A stretch of DNA of 6,829 bases. It comes from CAZART01 sp964487555 (lineage in GTDB: Bacteria; Bacteroidota; Rhodothermia; Rhodothermales; VXPQ01). The DNA lies in the NCBI GenBank assembly GCA_964487555.1, contig CAZART010000195.1, positions 1 through 6,829 on the forward strand. The letters are read 5' to 3'. Made by a program: the position numbers and the translations under genes. Each line of letters opens with the position of its first letter. The stretch's first letter is position 1. Below, in pieces: positions 1 through 5,803 of the stretch. The notes below the pieces were generated by a model. That model was given only the letters and a program-made list of their open reading frames with translations. It had not been told where the DNA came from and searched no databases.

Positions 1-2
1 GC

Positions 3-200
3 CCGAGTACGGGGGCGCGGATGGCGGCTGAAATCCGCGAGGCGCTGACGATCCGCGTATTCGATCCGACGTGGACTCACTCGCACACGCTAAAGCACAG
101 CCTGAAGCTGAGAGCTGCAATCGTTGTCGAGGCGCTGACCGGAACGCGGCGGGTTCCGAAGGAAACGATGGAGCCTGTCATGGAATTGGGAGTTGTTTGA
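3..200 (+). CDS. C-terminal end of an unidentified protein (partial, enters from left edge)
   Basis: An open + frame enters from the window edge and stops with TGA at 198-200, giving 65 visible codons. Third positions are mostly G or C, and the composition (Ala, Glu, Arg, Leu, Val, Thr) looks like a folded GC-rich bacterial protein. The tail ends near 'TRRVPKETMEPVMELGVV'. An ATG at 21 lies in frame, but there is no clear Shine-Dalgarno before it and the frame is open to the edge, so I treat the gene as 5'-truncated by the window. I recognise no domain. It converges with the decayed minus-strand HEPN relic that ends at 214, only 13 bases away, and no terminator hairpin is obvious between them. 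The minus strand here also has a short GC-rich frame, so the coding strand is probable rather than certain. Confidence 0.5.
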   Translation, partial: PSTGARMAAEIREALTIRVFDPTWTHSHTLKHSLKLRAAIVVEALTGTRRVPKETMEPVMELGVV

Positions 201-213
201 GCTATACGGATCG

Positions 214-434
214 TTAAGGAATCCGCACTTCGAGATTCGTCAGGGCCGCACGGATGAGGAGCTTCGCATCTCTGACAGCATTCGCGGAGTCGCGAAACCT
301 GAAGTCAGGCGATCGCCCGGATAGCGGGCCTCCACAGCACGTTCCGAGAGACGCGCTACGCCGGCCGGCCCCGCAAGCGCTCGTCGGATCTGGCCATGTA
401 GTGCGGCTGCTCCGAGTGCAAAAGGCGTTATCAC
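214..434 (-). pseudogene. Decayed HEPN-domain protein, C-terminal half only, frameshifted
   Basis: Read on the minus strand from a GTG at 434, the first frame contains 'LSERAVEARYP', which closely resembles 'LSDYAVDARYP' in the intact HEPN gene at 4092-4502. This is the typical C-terminal helix region of HEPN proteins of the PF05168 type. After the 'YPGD' motif the homologous reading continues one frame over ('RDSANAVRDAKLLIRAALTN') to a TAA at 214-216, so about one base has been lost near 307-312. The N-terminal half of a HEPN domain, with its Q-A-A-E-K-A motif, is absent. The GTG overlaps the upstream toxin's TGA as GTGA, which may be chance. No MNT nucleotidyltransferase partner is visible on the left. 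The HEPN homology is read by eye from short motifs; the gene is very probably non-functional. Confidence 0.6.
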
Positions 435-918
435 TCTCTTTCTCCCGCTTCATAGAGCACGCGCTGATACAAGGCCTCGCTTATGCGAAAACCGGTACGG
501 TACATCAAGCCGTCCATGCAAGAACGGACGGATGGAATTAAGGCGCGGCGTTTGGCCTCGAGAAGTATACCGAGCGTGCCCGTCATTGAAAGTCGCAGTT
601 TACGAGCGGCCAACCTGGCTCTCCGTTCGTCTAGAAGCAATAAAGCTCTTGGTGTCTCCGCCGCAAGCGCTATGGCCTCGGCTTCGCCCTGGTCAAGCCA
701 CATTCGTAGTGAGTTGACCAACCGATTGTCTTCGACGACGCGTCTTCTATCCAGTCGGACCGCTGAACCTCAGATGATCCCGGCAGATCGTCTCCCGTCG
801 TCAGTTCATGATAAACGGCCTCAGGAATGAGGACACGGTCGTAGAGTGCTCGAAGCACATCGAGTGTTTCGATGGACGCCAGTCCTATAATGGGAGAAGT
901 ATCACTGACGACGATCAC
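431..918 (-). pseudogene. DUF3368 (PIN-like) toxin, frameshifted
   Basis: The DUF3368 family is PIN-fold and is predicted to supply nuclease toxins paired with UPF0175 antitoxins. The first frame starts at GTG 918 ('MIVVSDTSPIIGLAS') and carries the expected early Asp6 and Glu38 ('IPEAVYHEL'). The family pattern then moves one frame over: 'QGEAEAIALA', 'LLLLDERRAR' and 'TGTLGILLEAKRRALIP' run to a TGA at 431. The switch lies at about 733-739, within a GACGACG repeat, and fits loss of one base. Rejoined, the product is about 162 residues, a normal length for this family, with all expected acidic positions present (Asp6, Glu38, the Glu79/Glu81 pair, Asp97). The GTG start overlaps the antitoxin stop as GTGA, so the two were translationally coupled. 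As written, the ribosome would stop after 82 residues and the toxin would be dead. A sequencing or assembly indel is the main alternative. Confidence 0.85.
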
Positions 919-1160
919 AGACGTCCCAGCTTTCTGAGGGTCTCGATGTCTTCCGTGAATTCTTCAACGTCGTAGTGAACCGGGATACCTCTGCTGGCGA
1001 GAAGATGCTGGAATTCCAACCGGTTCATCTCCGCCATGCGGCTGGCTTGGGCGAGCGTGAGCCGTTCCTTCTCGAAGAGCATGACCGCAATTTCCCGTCG
1101 AAGTTCAGTCTCCGACATTTGGGCGGCTTCGAGAACCTCGGCCGGAATGATTAGGCTCAT
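915..1160 (-). CDS. UPF0175 family antitoxin
   Basis: This small protein (81 residues from the ATG at 1160) matches the UPF0175 family: an N-terminal beta strand ('MSLIIPAEVL'), the 'ETELRREIAVMLFEKERLTL' helix and a helix-turn-helix-like stretch at about 34-59 ending in 'LLASRGIPVHYD'. A C-terminal acidic tail ('EEFTEDIETLRKL') is the usual toxin-binding end. Family members sit directly before DUF3368 PIN-like toxins, exactly as here, where the TGA of this gene overlaps the toxin GTG. It should bind DNA and repress its own operon while neutralising the toxin. I chose ATG 1160 because family similarity begins there. The frame stays open to an ATG at 1208 and a TTG at 1211, which would add 16-17 atypical residues. 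Neither start has a strong Shine-Dalgarno. The gene is intact although its toxin is broken, a common end state for such modules. Confidence 0.85.
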   Translation of the reverse strand: MSLIIPAEVLEAAQMSETELRREIAVMLFEKERLTLAQASRMAEMNRLEFQHLLASRGIPVHYDVEEFTEDIETLRKLGRL

Positions 1161-1350
1161 GGCGTTATCGGTAGTCTGATAGCGATCTGATCTGTAACGC
1201 ACGATCATCAAGGACGTTGCTTCCAGCAGTTACCGGATCGAGCGCGTGCGACGTACAGTCGCGACATCGTGGTCACAATACCAACAGCATCAGGCGCGCC
1301 CCGCGTTTTTACAACGGACATCCGCTGCGAAATCCCAACATTCTATTCAT

Positions 1351-1386
1351 GCCGACGATGCCGAAGATGCCGAAGATGCCGACGAT
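1351..1386. repeat. Four-copy 9-bp tandem repeat
   Basis: Four head-to-tail 9-mers occupy the spacer between the end of the primase-helicase gene and the UPF0175 antitoxin. The outer two copies read GCCGACGAT and the inner two GCCGAAGAT. The period is a multiple of three, so the array could be translated, but the only + frame across it (1269-1499) gives a low-complexity Cys-Arg run and has no other coding character. Its position, roughly 190-230 bases upstream of the antitoxin start, would suit an iteron-like operator; replication slippage is the simpler explanation. Confidence 0.85.
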
Positions 1387-1441
1387 ATGGTAGCGCAGTA
1401 ATCGTTCGAATGCTCCCGATGCGTCGCCTTACGGCTAAAAC

Positions 1442-3943
1442 TCACAGCTTCCCTAACGCGAGCTGGGCGGTTGGTGAAGATGGCTCGATGATCTCGTAGT
1501 CGAGCGCCTTGTAGCCGGCGCGGCGGCGGTCGTGCATGCGTGCGAGCATGGGGACGCGGGCGTCGACGTAGTCGTAGATGTGGGCGTCTTTTTTGCCGTC
1601 GTGGATGCGGTGGACGCGGCCGGCGTACTGGGCGATCGTGCCACGCCAGGATACGGGGAGCGTGAGGAAAAGCGTGTCGAGGCGCTCGTCGTCGAAGCCT
1701 TCGCCCAGGTATCGGCCGGTCGATATGAGGACGCGCGGCTCGTCGGGACCGACGGCGCCGATCGCTTCCATCCGCACTTGTCGTTGCTTCTTCGTCAGGC
1801 CGCCGTAGAGCGGGAAGACGTTCGAGACGTGATCGGAGAGGAGATTCGTAAGCGTCTCTACGTGATTCCGGCGCTCGGTGAGGACGACCGGACAGCGCCC
1901 GTTTTCTACTGCGTTGAGGACGTCGCGCACGATCATCCGATTACGATCCTCATCCTCGGCCACCATGGTGTAGACGTTCTGGATGTGCGGAGTGGGGTCG
2001 TCGTGCGGCAGCTCGAACGGCGTGGTGCGGACGAGGACGTGGTGGTCGATCGGCCGACGTTCGGCCTGCTTCCGGTCGTCGACGCGGTGGCGGATCGGTC
2101 CGCATTGCATGAAGATGATCGGATGGTGGCCGTCCTTGCGAACGNNNNNNNNNNNNNNNNNNNNNNNNNNNNNNNNNNNNNNNNNNNNNNNNNNNNNNNN
2201 NNNNNNNNNNNNNNNNNNNNNNNNNNNNNNNNNNNNNNNNNNNNGCGCGCGTTTGCCGCCGCCGATGGTGCCGATGTCCTCTGGATTCATGCTGAGGAAG
2301 CGCGTCAGCGACGCGGTCCACTGCTCGAGGAGCTGCCGCCGGTGGACGACGACGAGCGTGTTCACGCCTCTTTGCGCAATGAGGTATGCGCCGACGACCG
2401 ATTTCCCGAATGCGGTCGCCGCGGAGAGGACGCCGGTGTCGTGGCGAAGCATGGCCTCCGCCGCCTTCGCCTGGTTCGGATGCAGCTCGCCGGCGAATTC
2501 CACGTCGAGATGGACTCCCTCCTGCCGCTGATCGTCTACGCTGAGTTCAATTCCGGTGTCGTCGAGAAGGCCTACGAGCTCGGCCATACAGCCGCGGGGA
2601 AGCGCAATGTGCTCGGGATAATCTTCGGCGCAGCTGATGATGCGCGGCTTACCGAAGGTGGACATCCGCATGGACTGCGCGCTGTAGAATTCAGGATTCT
2701 GGAAGGCCGCCAATCGAATCAGCCGGTTTCGTAGTGGCGGCGTCAGCACGTCTTTCGGGATGTAGATCTGGTTGCCGAGGACGACATCAAGCTGCTTGGG
2801 AAGCGGGCCGTCTAGCTTTCCAGTGGTTAGCTGTCGAGACGGCCTGGCCGACCACGGCTCGCCGCCGGCTTCGTCCTCAAGCGGCCTTCGGATGGCGAGA
2901 ACATCGTCGTACGACGGCGCCTCGCTCACGACGAGCTCCACGTCCCGGCGGCTCATTCGGCCGACAGACGAAAGGAACGCCCACTGGTCGGGATAAGGCT
3001 TGAACTCCGCATCGACGAACACGCTGTTAGCGGCGGATCGCGGCCTTTGCTGGAGGGGTAGCGCTATCAGGTTGCCGAATCCGCCGTCGGGCAGCGTGTC
3101 CTGGCTCGGAAAGAAGCGGTCGTAGGAGTCCATGCCAATCTCCGGCCGCCGCTCCATCGTGCGTGTGAGAAGATACGATCCCATCTTCCTGGCGAGCGCG
3201 GCGGGCACCGGCTCGGAGAAGAAGATCCATACGTGGGCGCCGTTGCCTGACCGGGAGCGTTCGAGGGCCGCCGGGACGTTGTGACGCCGGCACGTTTCGA
3301 TGTAAGCACTCGCGTCATCTTGCCAGTGGGCCTTGTCGAAGTCGACGGCGAGAAACCAGCACGTCTCGTCGAGGCGCATCGCGTAGACGCCCGCCGTGAA
3401 ATCCCGGTGGGAGGAATCTTCGGGATCCTGCCCGAGCAGATGATTACGGATGACGTGCGGCGTCACGGACTCGAACGCCCGGTGATTACAGGCCTGACAG
3501 GCGATGCGCGGCTTTTCGCAGACGCTGGGGACCCACTCGTTGCGGCACACGGGCGCGTATCCGCTCTTGCCCGTCTTCCGGCTCTCGAAGCGCCGCGCGT
3601 AGACGTCATCGCGGCCACGGAAGAGGCGGAAGAAGAGCTTGATTTTCTCAGCGGCCGGGGAGTTCTCGGTTACGGACGGTGGCGGGTGAGCGGGGGTATC
3701 TTGGCCGTCGCCACTGGAGATCGGATTGGTTTCGTAATTCGCCGCTGGTTCGTGAACGTCGAATAAGCTCGGGGCTTTTCCCGCTACGGAGGATTTGCGG
3801 CTCGCCGATGCCTGAAGCAACTCTGCTTTCTCCGCCCGAAGCGTCCGGAGTTTTTCCACCAATCGATCGCGTTCGGCATCGAGGATCGCCATCTCGGCCT
3901 CAAGCGCGGCCAGCTTCCGCTCGATGTCGTTCACATTGCCCAT
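1442..3943 (-). CDS. TOTE conflict-system protein: archaeo-eukaryotic primase fused to superfamily II helicase (interrupted by assembly gap)
   Basis: Domain order along the 833 codons as drawn: a coiled coil at 5-45; a low-complexity linker to about 95; a four-cysteine cluster (C133, C142, C149, C152) that probably binds zinc; and an archaeo-eukaryotic primase domain at about 185-310. The primase has the D-F-D metal motif (D201, D203), the S-G-N-G-x-H nucleotide motif (H237) and the 'FPSQDTLPDGGFGNLIALP' block. The SF2 helicase begins near 486 with Q491, the Walker A variant 'ATAFGKS' (K514) and 'LVVVHRRQLLEQW'. After the gap come motif V ('STGRYLGEGFDD', 741-752) and motif VI ('QYAGRVHR', 772-779). 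This combination is the TOTE conflict-system family, thought to act on invading or self nucleic acid; its biochemistry is largely unproven. The ATG at 3943 sits just before the coiled coil and has only a weak ribosome site. The DExH and TAT motifs are not visible. No nuclease domain follows the helicase. Confidence 0.9.
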   Translation of the reverse strand: MGNVNDIERKLAALEAEMAILDAERDRLVEKLRTLRAEKAELLQASASRKSSVAGKAPSLFDVHEPAANYETNPISSGDGQDTPAHPPPSVTENSPAAEKIKLFFRLFRGRDDVYARRFESRKTGKSGYAPVCRNEWVPSVCEKPRIACQACNHRAFESVTPHVIRNHLLGQDPEDSSHRDFTAGVYAMRLDETCWFLAVDFDKAHWQDDASAYIETCRRHNVPAALERSRSGNGAHVWIFFSEPVPAALARKMGSYLLTRTMERRPEIGMDSYDRFFPSQDTLPDGGFGNLIALPLQQRPRSAANSVFVDAEFKPYPDQWAFLSSVGRMSRRDVELVVSEAPSYDDVLAIRRPLEDEAGGEPWSARPSRQLTTGKLDGPLPKQLDVVLGNQIYIPKDVLTPPLRNRLIRLAAFQNPEFYSAQSMRMSTFGKPRIISCAEDYPEHIALPRGCMAELVGLLDDTGIELSVDDQRQEGVHLDVEFAGELHPNQAKAAEAMLRHDTGVLSAATAFGKSVVGAYLIAQRGVNTLVVVHRRQLLEQWTASLTRFLSMNPEDIGTIGGGKRAXXXXXXXXXXXXXXXXXXXXXXXXXXXXXXXXXXVRKDGHHPIIFMQCGPIRHRVDDRKQAERRPIDHHVLVRTTPFELPHDDPTPHIQNVYTMVAEDEDRNRMIVRDVLNAVENGRCPVVLTERRNHVETLTNLLSDHVSNVFPLYGGLTKKQRQVRMEAIGAVGPDEPRVLISTGRYLGEGFDDERLDTLFLTLPVSWRGTIAQYAGRVHRIHDGKKDAHIYDYVDARVPMLARMHDRRRAGYKALDYEIIEPSSPTAQLALGKL
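2145..2244. other. Assembly gap of exactly 100 N inside the helicase domain
   Basis: One hundred undetermined bases, the usual placeholder for a gap of unknown length. It separates 'IGGGKRA' from 'VRKDGHHPI' in the primase-helicase. From memory of the family, about 60 residues normally lie between these motifs, against 34 here, so the real missing stretch is probably longer than drawn. The same frame resumes on both sides. Confidence 0.98.
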
Positions 3944-4091
3944 TAGCCGGTGCTTTCAGTATCGGTGCTGCATCTGCAAAGCGGCTAAACACTTCTTGAA
4001 TCGCCATGATCCAGGCCTGATGGAGCGCCAGGTAGCGACAGAATACGCACCATCAAAGAAATCGGGACACCGCGCACTCCGGAACGGTGCG

Positions 4092-4502
4092 TCATTGCTC
4101 TGCACGTAGCCGATCCCCGATCTCCGCAGCTACGGCTTCAACGATTCTGGCCGCGTCTGCTACAGCTTGCCCAGCATCTTCCTCCGTTATCTCAGGTGCT
4201 CCGACCGGATACCGCGCGTCCACCGCGTAATCAGAAAGTTGCGCGAGGTCGGCGCCTGCATGGATGAGCTTCCACGCATCTGGAACGAGCATACACAGGG
4301 CAGTGAGATCATGCGTCCGCGGAAATTCTATCTGCTCGACAATAAGCGCCGCCTTGATGGCCTTTTCGGCCGCTTGTTGGGCAAGCCAGGCAGCATGTCG
4401 CGGAACGGCAGTCGCCGACTGACTCATTCGCTTCGCTTCACTTAAATCTTCCTGCGCAAAGCGAAGCCAACGCGAAACTTCTGCTTGCAGGGCTTTCTTC
4501 AT
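4092..4502 (-). CDS. HEPN domain protein, partner of MNT nucleotidyltransferase
   Basis: A 136-residue all-helical protein of the PF05168-like HEPN type. Recognisable parts are the first helix ('RWLRFAQEDLSEAKRM'), the central 'AQQAAEKAIKAALI' helix (41-54), 'FPRTHDLTAL' (60-69) and 'LSDYAVDARYP' (89-99). HEPN proteins are often RNase toxins held in check by an MNT partner, which in some studied pairs modifies the HEPN chemically. I cannot find a classical R-x(4-6)-H catalytic motif here, so RNase activity is doubtful and this may be a non-catalytic member. I chose ATG 4502 because it overlaps the MNT stop as ATGA and family similarity starts directly after it; extending to 4574 would add 24 Arg/Lys-rich residues read through the end of the MNT gene. 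The primase-helicase starts 148 bases downstream on the same strand and could be co-transcribed. Confidence 0.88.
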   Translation of the reverse strand: MKKALQAEVSRWLRFAQEDLSEAKRMSQSATAVPRHAAWLAQQAAEKAIKAALIVEQIEFPRTHDLTALCMLVPDAWKLIHAGADLAQLSDYAVDARYPVGAPEITEEDAGQAVADAARIVEAVAAEIGDRLRAEQ

Positions 4503-4855
4503 TGGATACGCTCGCGCTCGTAAACGACCTTTCCGTTTTCCAGGGCTTCCCGCAAGACGGTACCTTTTATCCATCCTCGCTCATCGATCTCCTGAGGTGT
4601 CGTGACGAAGATGTCCTTCGGAACGGGAAGCTCCGCGAGTTCGCGGCGCATGGCAACAGCACGCTCGCGCTTATCGCCCATCTCTGAAAAGATCACCAGA
4701 AGATCGAGGTCGCTGCCGTGACCGGCCGTACCCCTGGCATAAGAGCCAAATGCTATGATGCGGAGCGGAGCGAACTTCCCGACGAGCTTATTGACCGCCA
4801 TTCGAACGTGGCTTTCATCCGGAATGGGCCACGCTTCTGCTAGCGTCGTTTTCAT
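4499..4855 (-). CDS. MNT-type minimal nucleotidyltransferase
   Basis: A 118-residue DNA polymerase beta-like nucleotidyltransferase. The signature G-S-x(10)-D-x-D is complete: G37 and S38, then D49 and D51 ('GSDLDLLV'), with a likely third metal ligand at D81 ('PKDIFVTTPQEID'). MNT proteins accompany HEPN proteins as two-gene modules; in the MntA-HepT pair the MNT protein attaches AMP to the HEPN toxin and silences it. The same antitoxin role is inferred here from order and overlap (ATGA with the HEPN gene), not shown. The start at ATG 4855 has an AAAGG six bases upstream, a reasonable ribosome site. All catalytic residues are intact, in contrast to the partner HEPN, which lacks an obvious active site. 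Its promoter should lie in 4856-5052, where I see no strong -35/-10 pair; transcription from the XRE promoter upstream is possible. Confidence 0.9.
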   Translation of the reverse strand: MKTTLAEAWPIPDESHVRMAVNKLVGKFAPLRIIAFGSYARGTAGHGSDLDLLVIFSEMGDKRERAVAMRRELAELPVPKDIFVTTPQEIDERGWIKGTVLREALENGKVVYERERIQ

Positions 4856-4964
4856 GGGTAGCCTTTGACTGTTGTGCCGCCGTTAATGCATGTGCCGTGT
4901 TTCACGCCGTCAGGCACGATGATGTTCGAGAGTACATTGCCGAGAGATGACCGACTTCGGGAAC

Positions 4965-4982
4965 GCCGTCGGGCGAGACGGC
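4965..4982. other. Perfect 6-bp stem hairpin
   Basis: GCCGTC and GACGGC are separated by GGGCGA, downstream of the XRE stop and upstream of the MNT gene. No T-run follows on either strand, so it is not a standard intrinsic terminator. It could weakly separate the XRE transcript from the MNT-HEPN pair, or be chance in GC-rich DNA. Confidence 0.3.
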
Positions 4983-5052
4983 ATATCGAACGACGTCACC
5001 AGAGTCGTGGTCTGTGGCGGTACATGCGGTAACCGGGCAGACGCGTCGGAAA

Positions 5053-5511
5053 TCAGGCAAATTCGAGCTCCGGGCTGCGTTCGGCGGTGAGGGGGTTTTC
5101 GGCTTCGGCTTTGAAACGAACGCCGAGAGCATCCATGATGCGTTGGGCGCGGTCGACGGTTATCGCATGGTATTCATTCCGCTCGTCGCGGGAGACTTGC
5201 GACTCGGACACGTTTAGACGCTCGGCAAGCTCCTTCTGACTCAGGCCGAGAGCAATGCGCGCACCGATCAGCCATCGGCCGATGCCGGTGAGACTCGAGA
5301 TGGCGCCCAGCTCGCCTCGCTTCATCTGCTCGTAGGTTTCGACCTCTTCTTTGAGTTGCTCTCGGAATGAGATCATGGGCTGCATGGCCCGCTCGAGCTG
5401 CTCGCCAGTGATACCTATGCTCTCGAGATGCTGACGTTGCGCTTTGATGGTTGCCGCGTCCTGCTCGAGTTGCGCAAGAGCTCGGTGATGTTCAGCGTCT
5501 GTCCGAATCAT
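5053..5511 (-). CDS. XRE-family helix-turn-helix regulator with N-terminal coiled coil
   Basis: A 152-residue protein. Residues 1-65 form a long charged helical region ('RALAQLEQDAATIKAQRQHL'), probably a dimerising coiled coil. Residues 78-130 are an XRE helix-turn-helix: 'IGARIALGLSQKELAERL' gives the first two helices and 'VSESQVSRDERNEYH' the recognition helix. The C-terminus is short and acidic. Proteins of this build are often annotated as antitoxins or phage-type repressors, but no partner toxin is intact next to it: a possible PIN relic lies upstream (5705-5806) and about 200 bases without a clear gene follow. The ATG at 5511 is supported by GGGAG six bases upstream and by a near-consensus promoter at 5574-5602. 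The gene is divergent from the + strand gene at 5866, so it may regulate itself and that neighbour. Confidence 0.88.
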   Translation of the reverse strand: MIRTDAEHHRALAQLEQDAATIKAQRQHLESIGITGEQLERAMQPMISFREQLKEEVETYEQMKRGELGAISSLTGIGRWLIGARIALGLSQKELAERLNVSESQVSRDERNEYHAITVDRAQRIMDALGVRFKAEAENPLTAERSPELEFA

Positions 5512-5517
5512 GGCCTT

Positions 5518-5522
5518 CTCCC
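5518..5522 (-). promoter_or_regulatory. Ribosome binding site of the XRE gene
   Basis: GGGAG on the minus strand lies six bases before the ATG at 5511, inside a purine-rich leader with further AGGAGA and AAGGA stretches. It fixes the start of the XRE regulator. Confidence 0.65.
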
Positions 5523-5573
5523 GTCCTATCCTTTTCTCCTTTCAGGTCGGTCCTGTAAAACACTAATATGTAT

Positions 5574-5602
5574 AGTATAGGCACAATGAACGTTTATGTT
5601 AA
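5574..5602 (-). promoter_or_regulatory. Sigma70-type promoter for the XRE gene
   Basis: On the minus strand TTAACA (5597-5602) and TATACT (5574-5579) are separated by exactly 17 bases; each hexamer matches the sigma70 consensus at five of six positions. The region is markedly AT-rich against the GC-rich surroundings. The expected transcript start is roughly 55 bases upstream of the XRE ATG. The sequence around the -10 (CTATACTATACATATTAG) contains a short direct repeat of CTATA that could belong to an autoregulatory operator. Confidence 0.75.
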
Positions 5603-5710
5603 GTACCACATTCTGCTCCAGGTGTTTCGGCCTCCGCGACAAAGCGTGGACATTTAGTTCGTTTTCGTGCGGCTCGCGCTTCGTAGTCCGGCACGCCCGG
5701 GACTCTATTG

Positions 5711-5735
5711 TCCGAAATATCGGAGTAGATCTCCG
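5711..5735. promoter_or_regulatory. Two overlapping, mutually exclusive hairpins or nested palindromic operator
   Basis: TCCGA-AATA-TCGGA (5711-5724) shares its right arm with CGGAG-TAGAT-CTCCG (5721-5735), so only one of the two five-base stems can form at a time. It lies in the divergent spacer, 109 bases upstream of the XRE -35 and 131 bases before the + strand gene. It could be an operator or an alternative-stem leader; short stems make chance plausible. Confidence 0.3.
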
Positions 5736-5797
5736 GCTACCAATGGTTGCTCCTCCTCGGTTAGCAGCACTGACAATAGGCTGGCACTCGGGACGAT

Positions 5798-5803
5798 TAT
5801 ACT
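5798..5803 (+). promoter_or_regulatory. Candidate -10 element for the gene at 5866
   Basis: TATACT on the + strand lies 62 bases before the ATG at 5866, matching the -10 consensus at five of six positions. The best -35-like hexamer, CTGACA at 5770-5775, is 22 bases away, too far for a standard sigma70 promoter, so this is only a weak candidate. Confidence 0.25.

Noticed and set aside
1351..1386. The tandem repeat as a CRISPR array
   Set aside because: Units are 9 bp with no spacers between them, so it cannot be a CRISPR array.
1269..1499. A 76-codon + frame containing a Cys-Arg repeat
   Set aside because: The repeat peptide is only the translation of the 9-bp tandem array, and the frame runs into the 3' end of the opposite-strand gene.
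1532..2734. A 400-codon + strand open frame
   Set aside because: It lies wholly antisense to the primase-helicase, spans the N-run and shows no recognisable domain; long antisense frames are expected opposite GC-rich genes.
3281..3766. A 161-codon + strand open frame
   Set aside because: It is antisense to the N-terminal and primase part of the large gene, where conserved cysteine and metal-binding motifs prove the minus strand is coding.
3895..4063. A short minus frame overlapping the primase-helicase start ('ALHQAWIMAIQEVFSRF')
   Set aside because: It is about 50 codons, has low G/C at third positions, no ribosome site and ends inside the large gene; chance is the simplest reading.
4045..4092. 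Inverted repeat ACGCACC / GGTGCGT after the HEPN stop
   Set aside because: Seven-base arms with a 34-base spacer and no T-run; too weak for a terminator call.
4503..4574. A 24-codon N-terminal extension of the HEPN gene
   Set aside because: It overlaps the MNT coding sequence, reads as an Arg/Lys-rich out-of-frame peptide, and the ATGA overlap start at 4502 fits the family.
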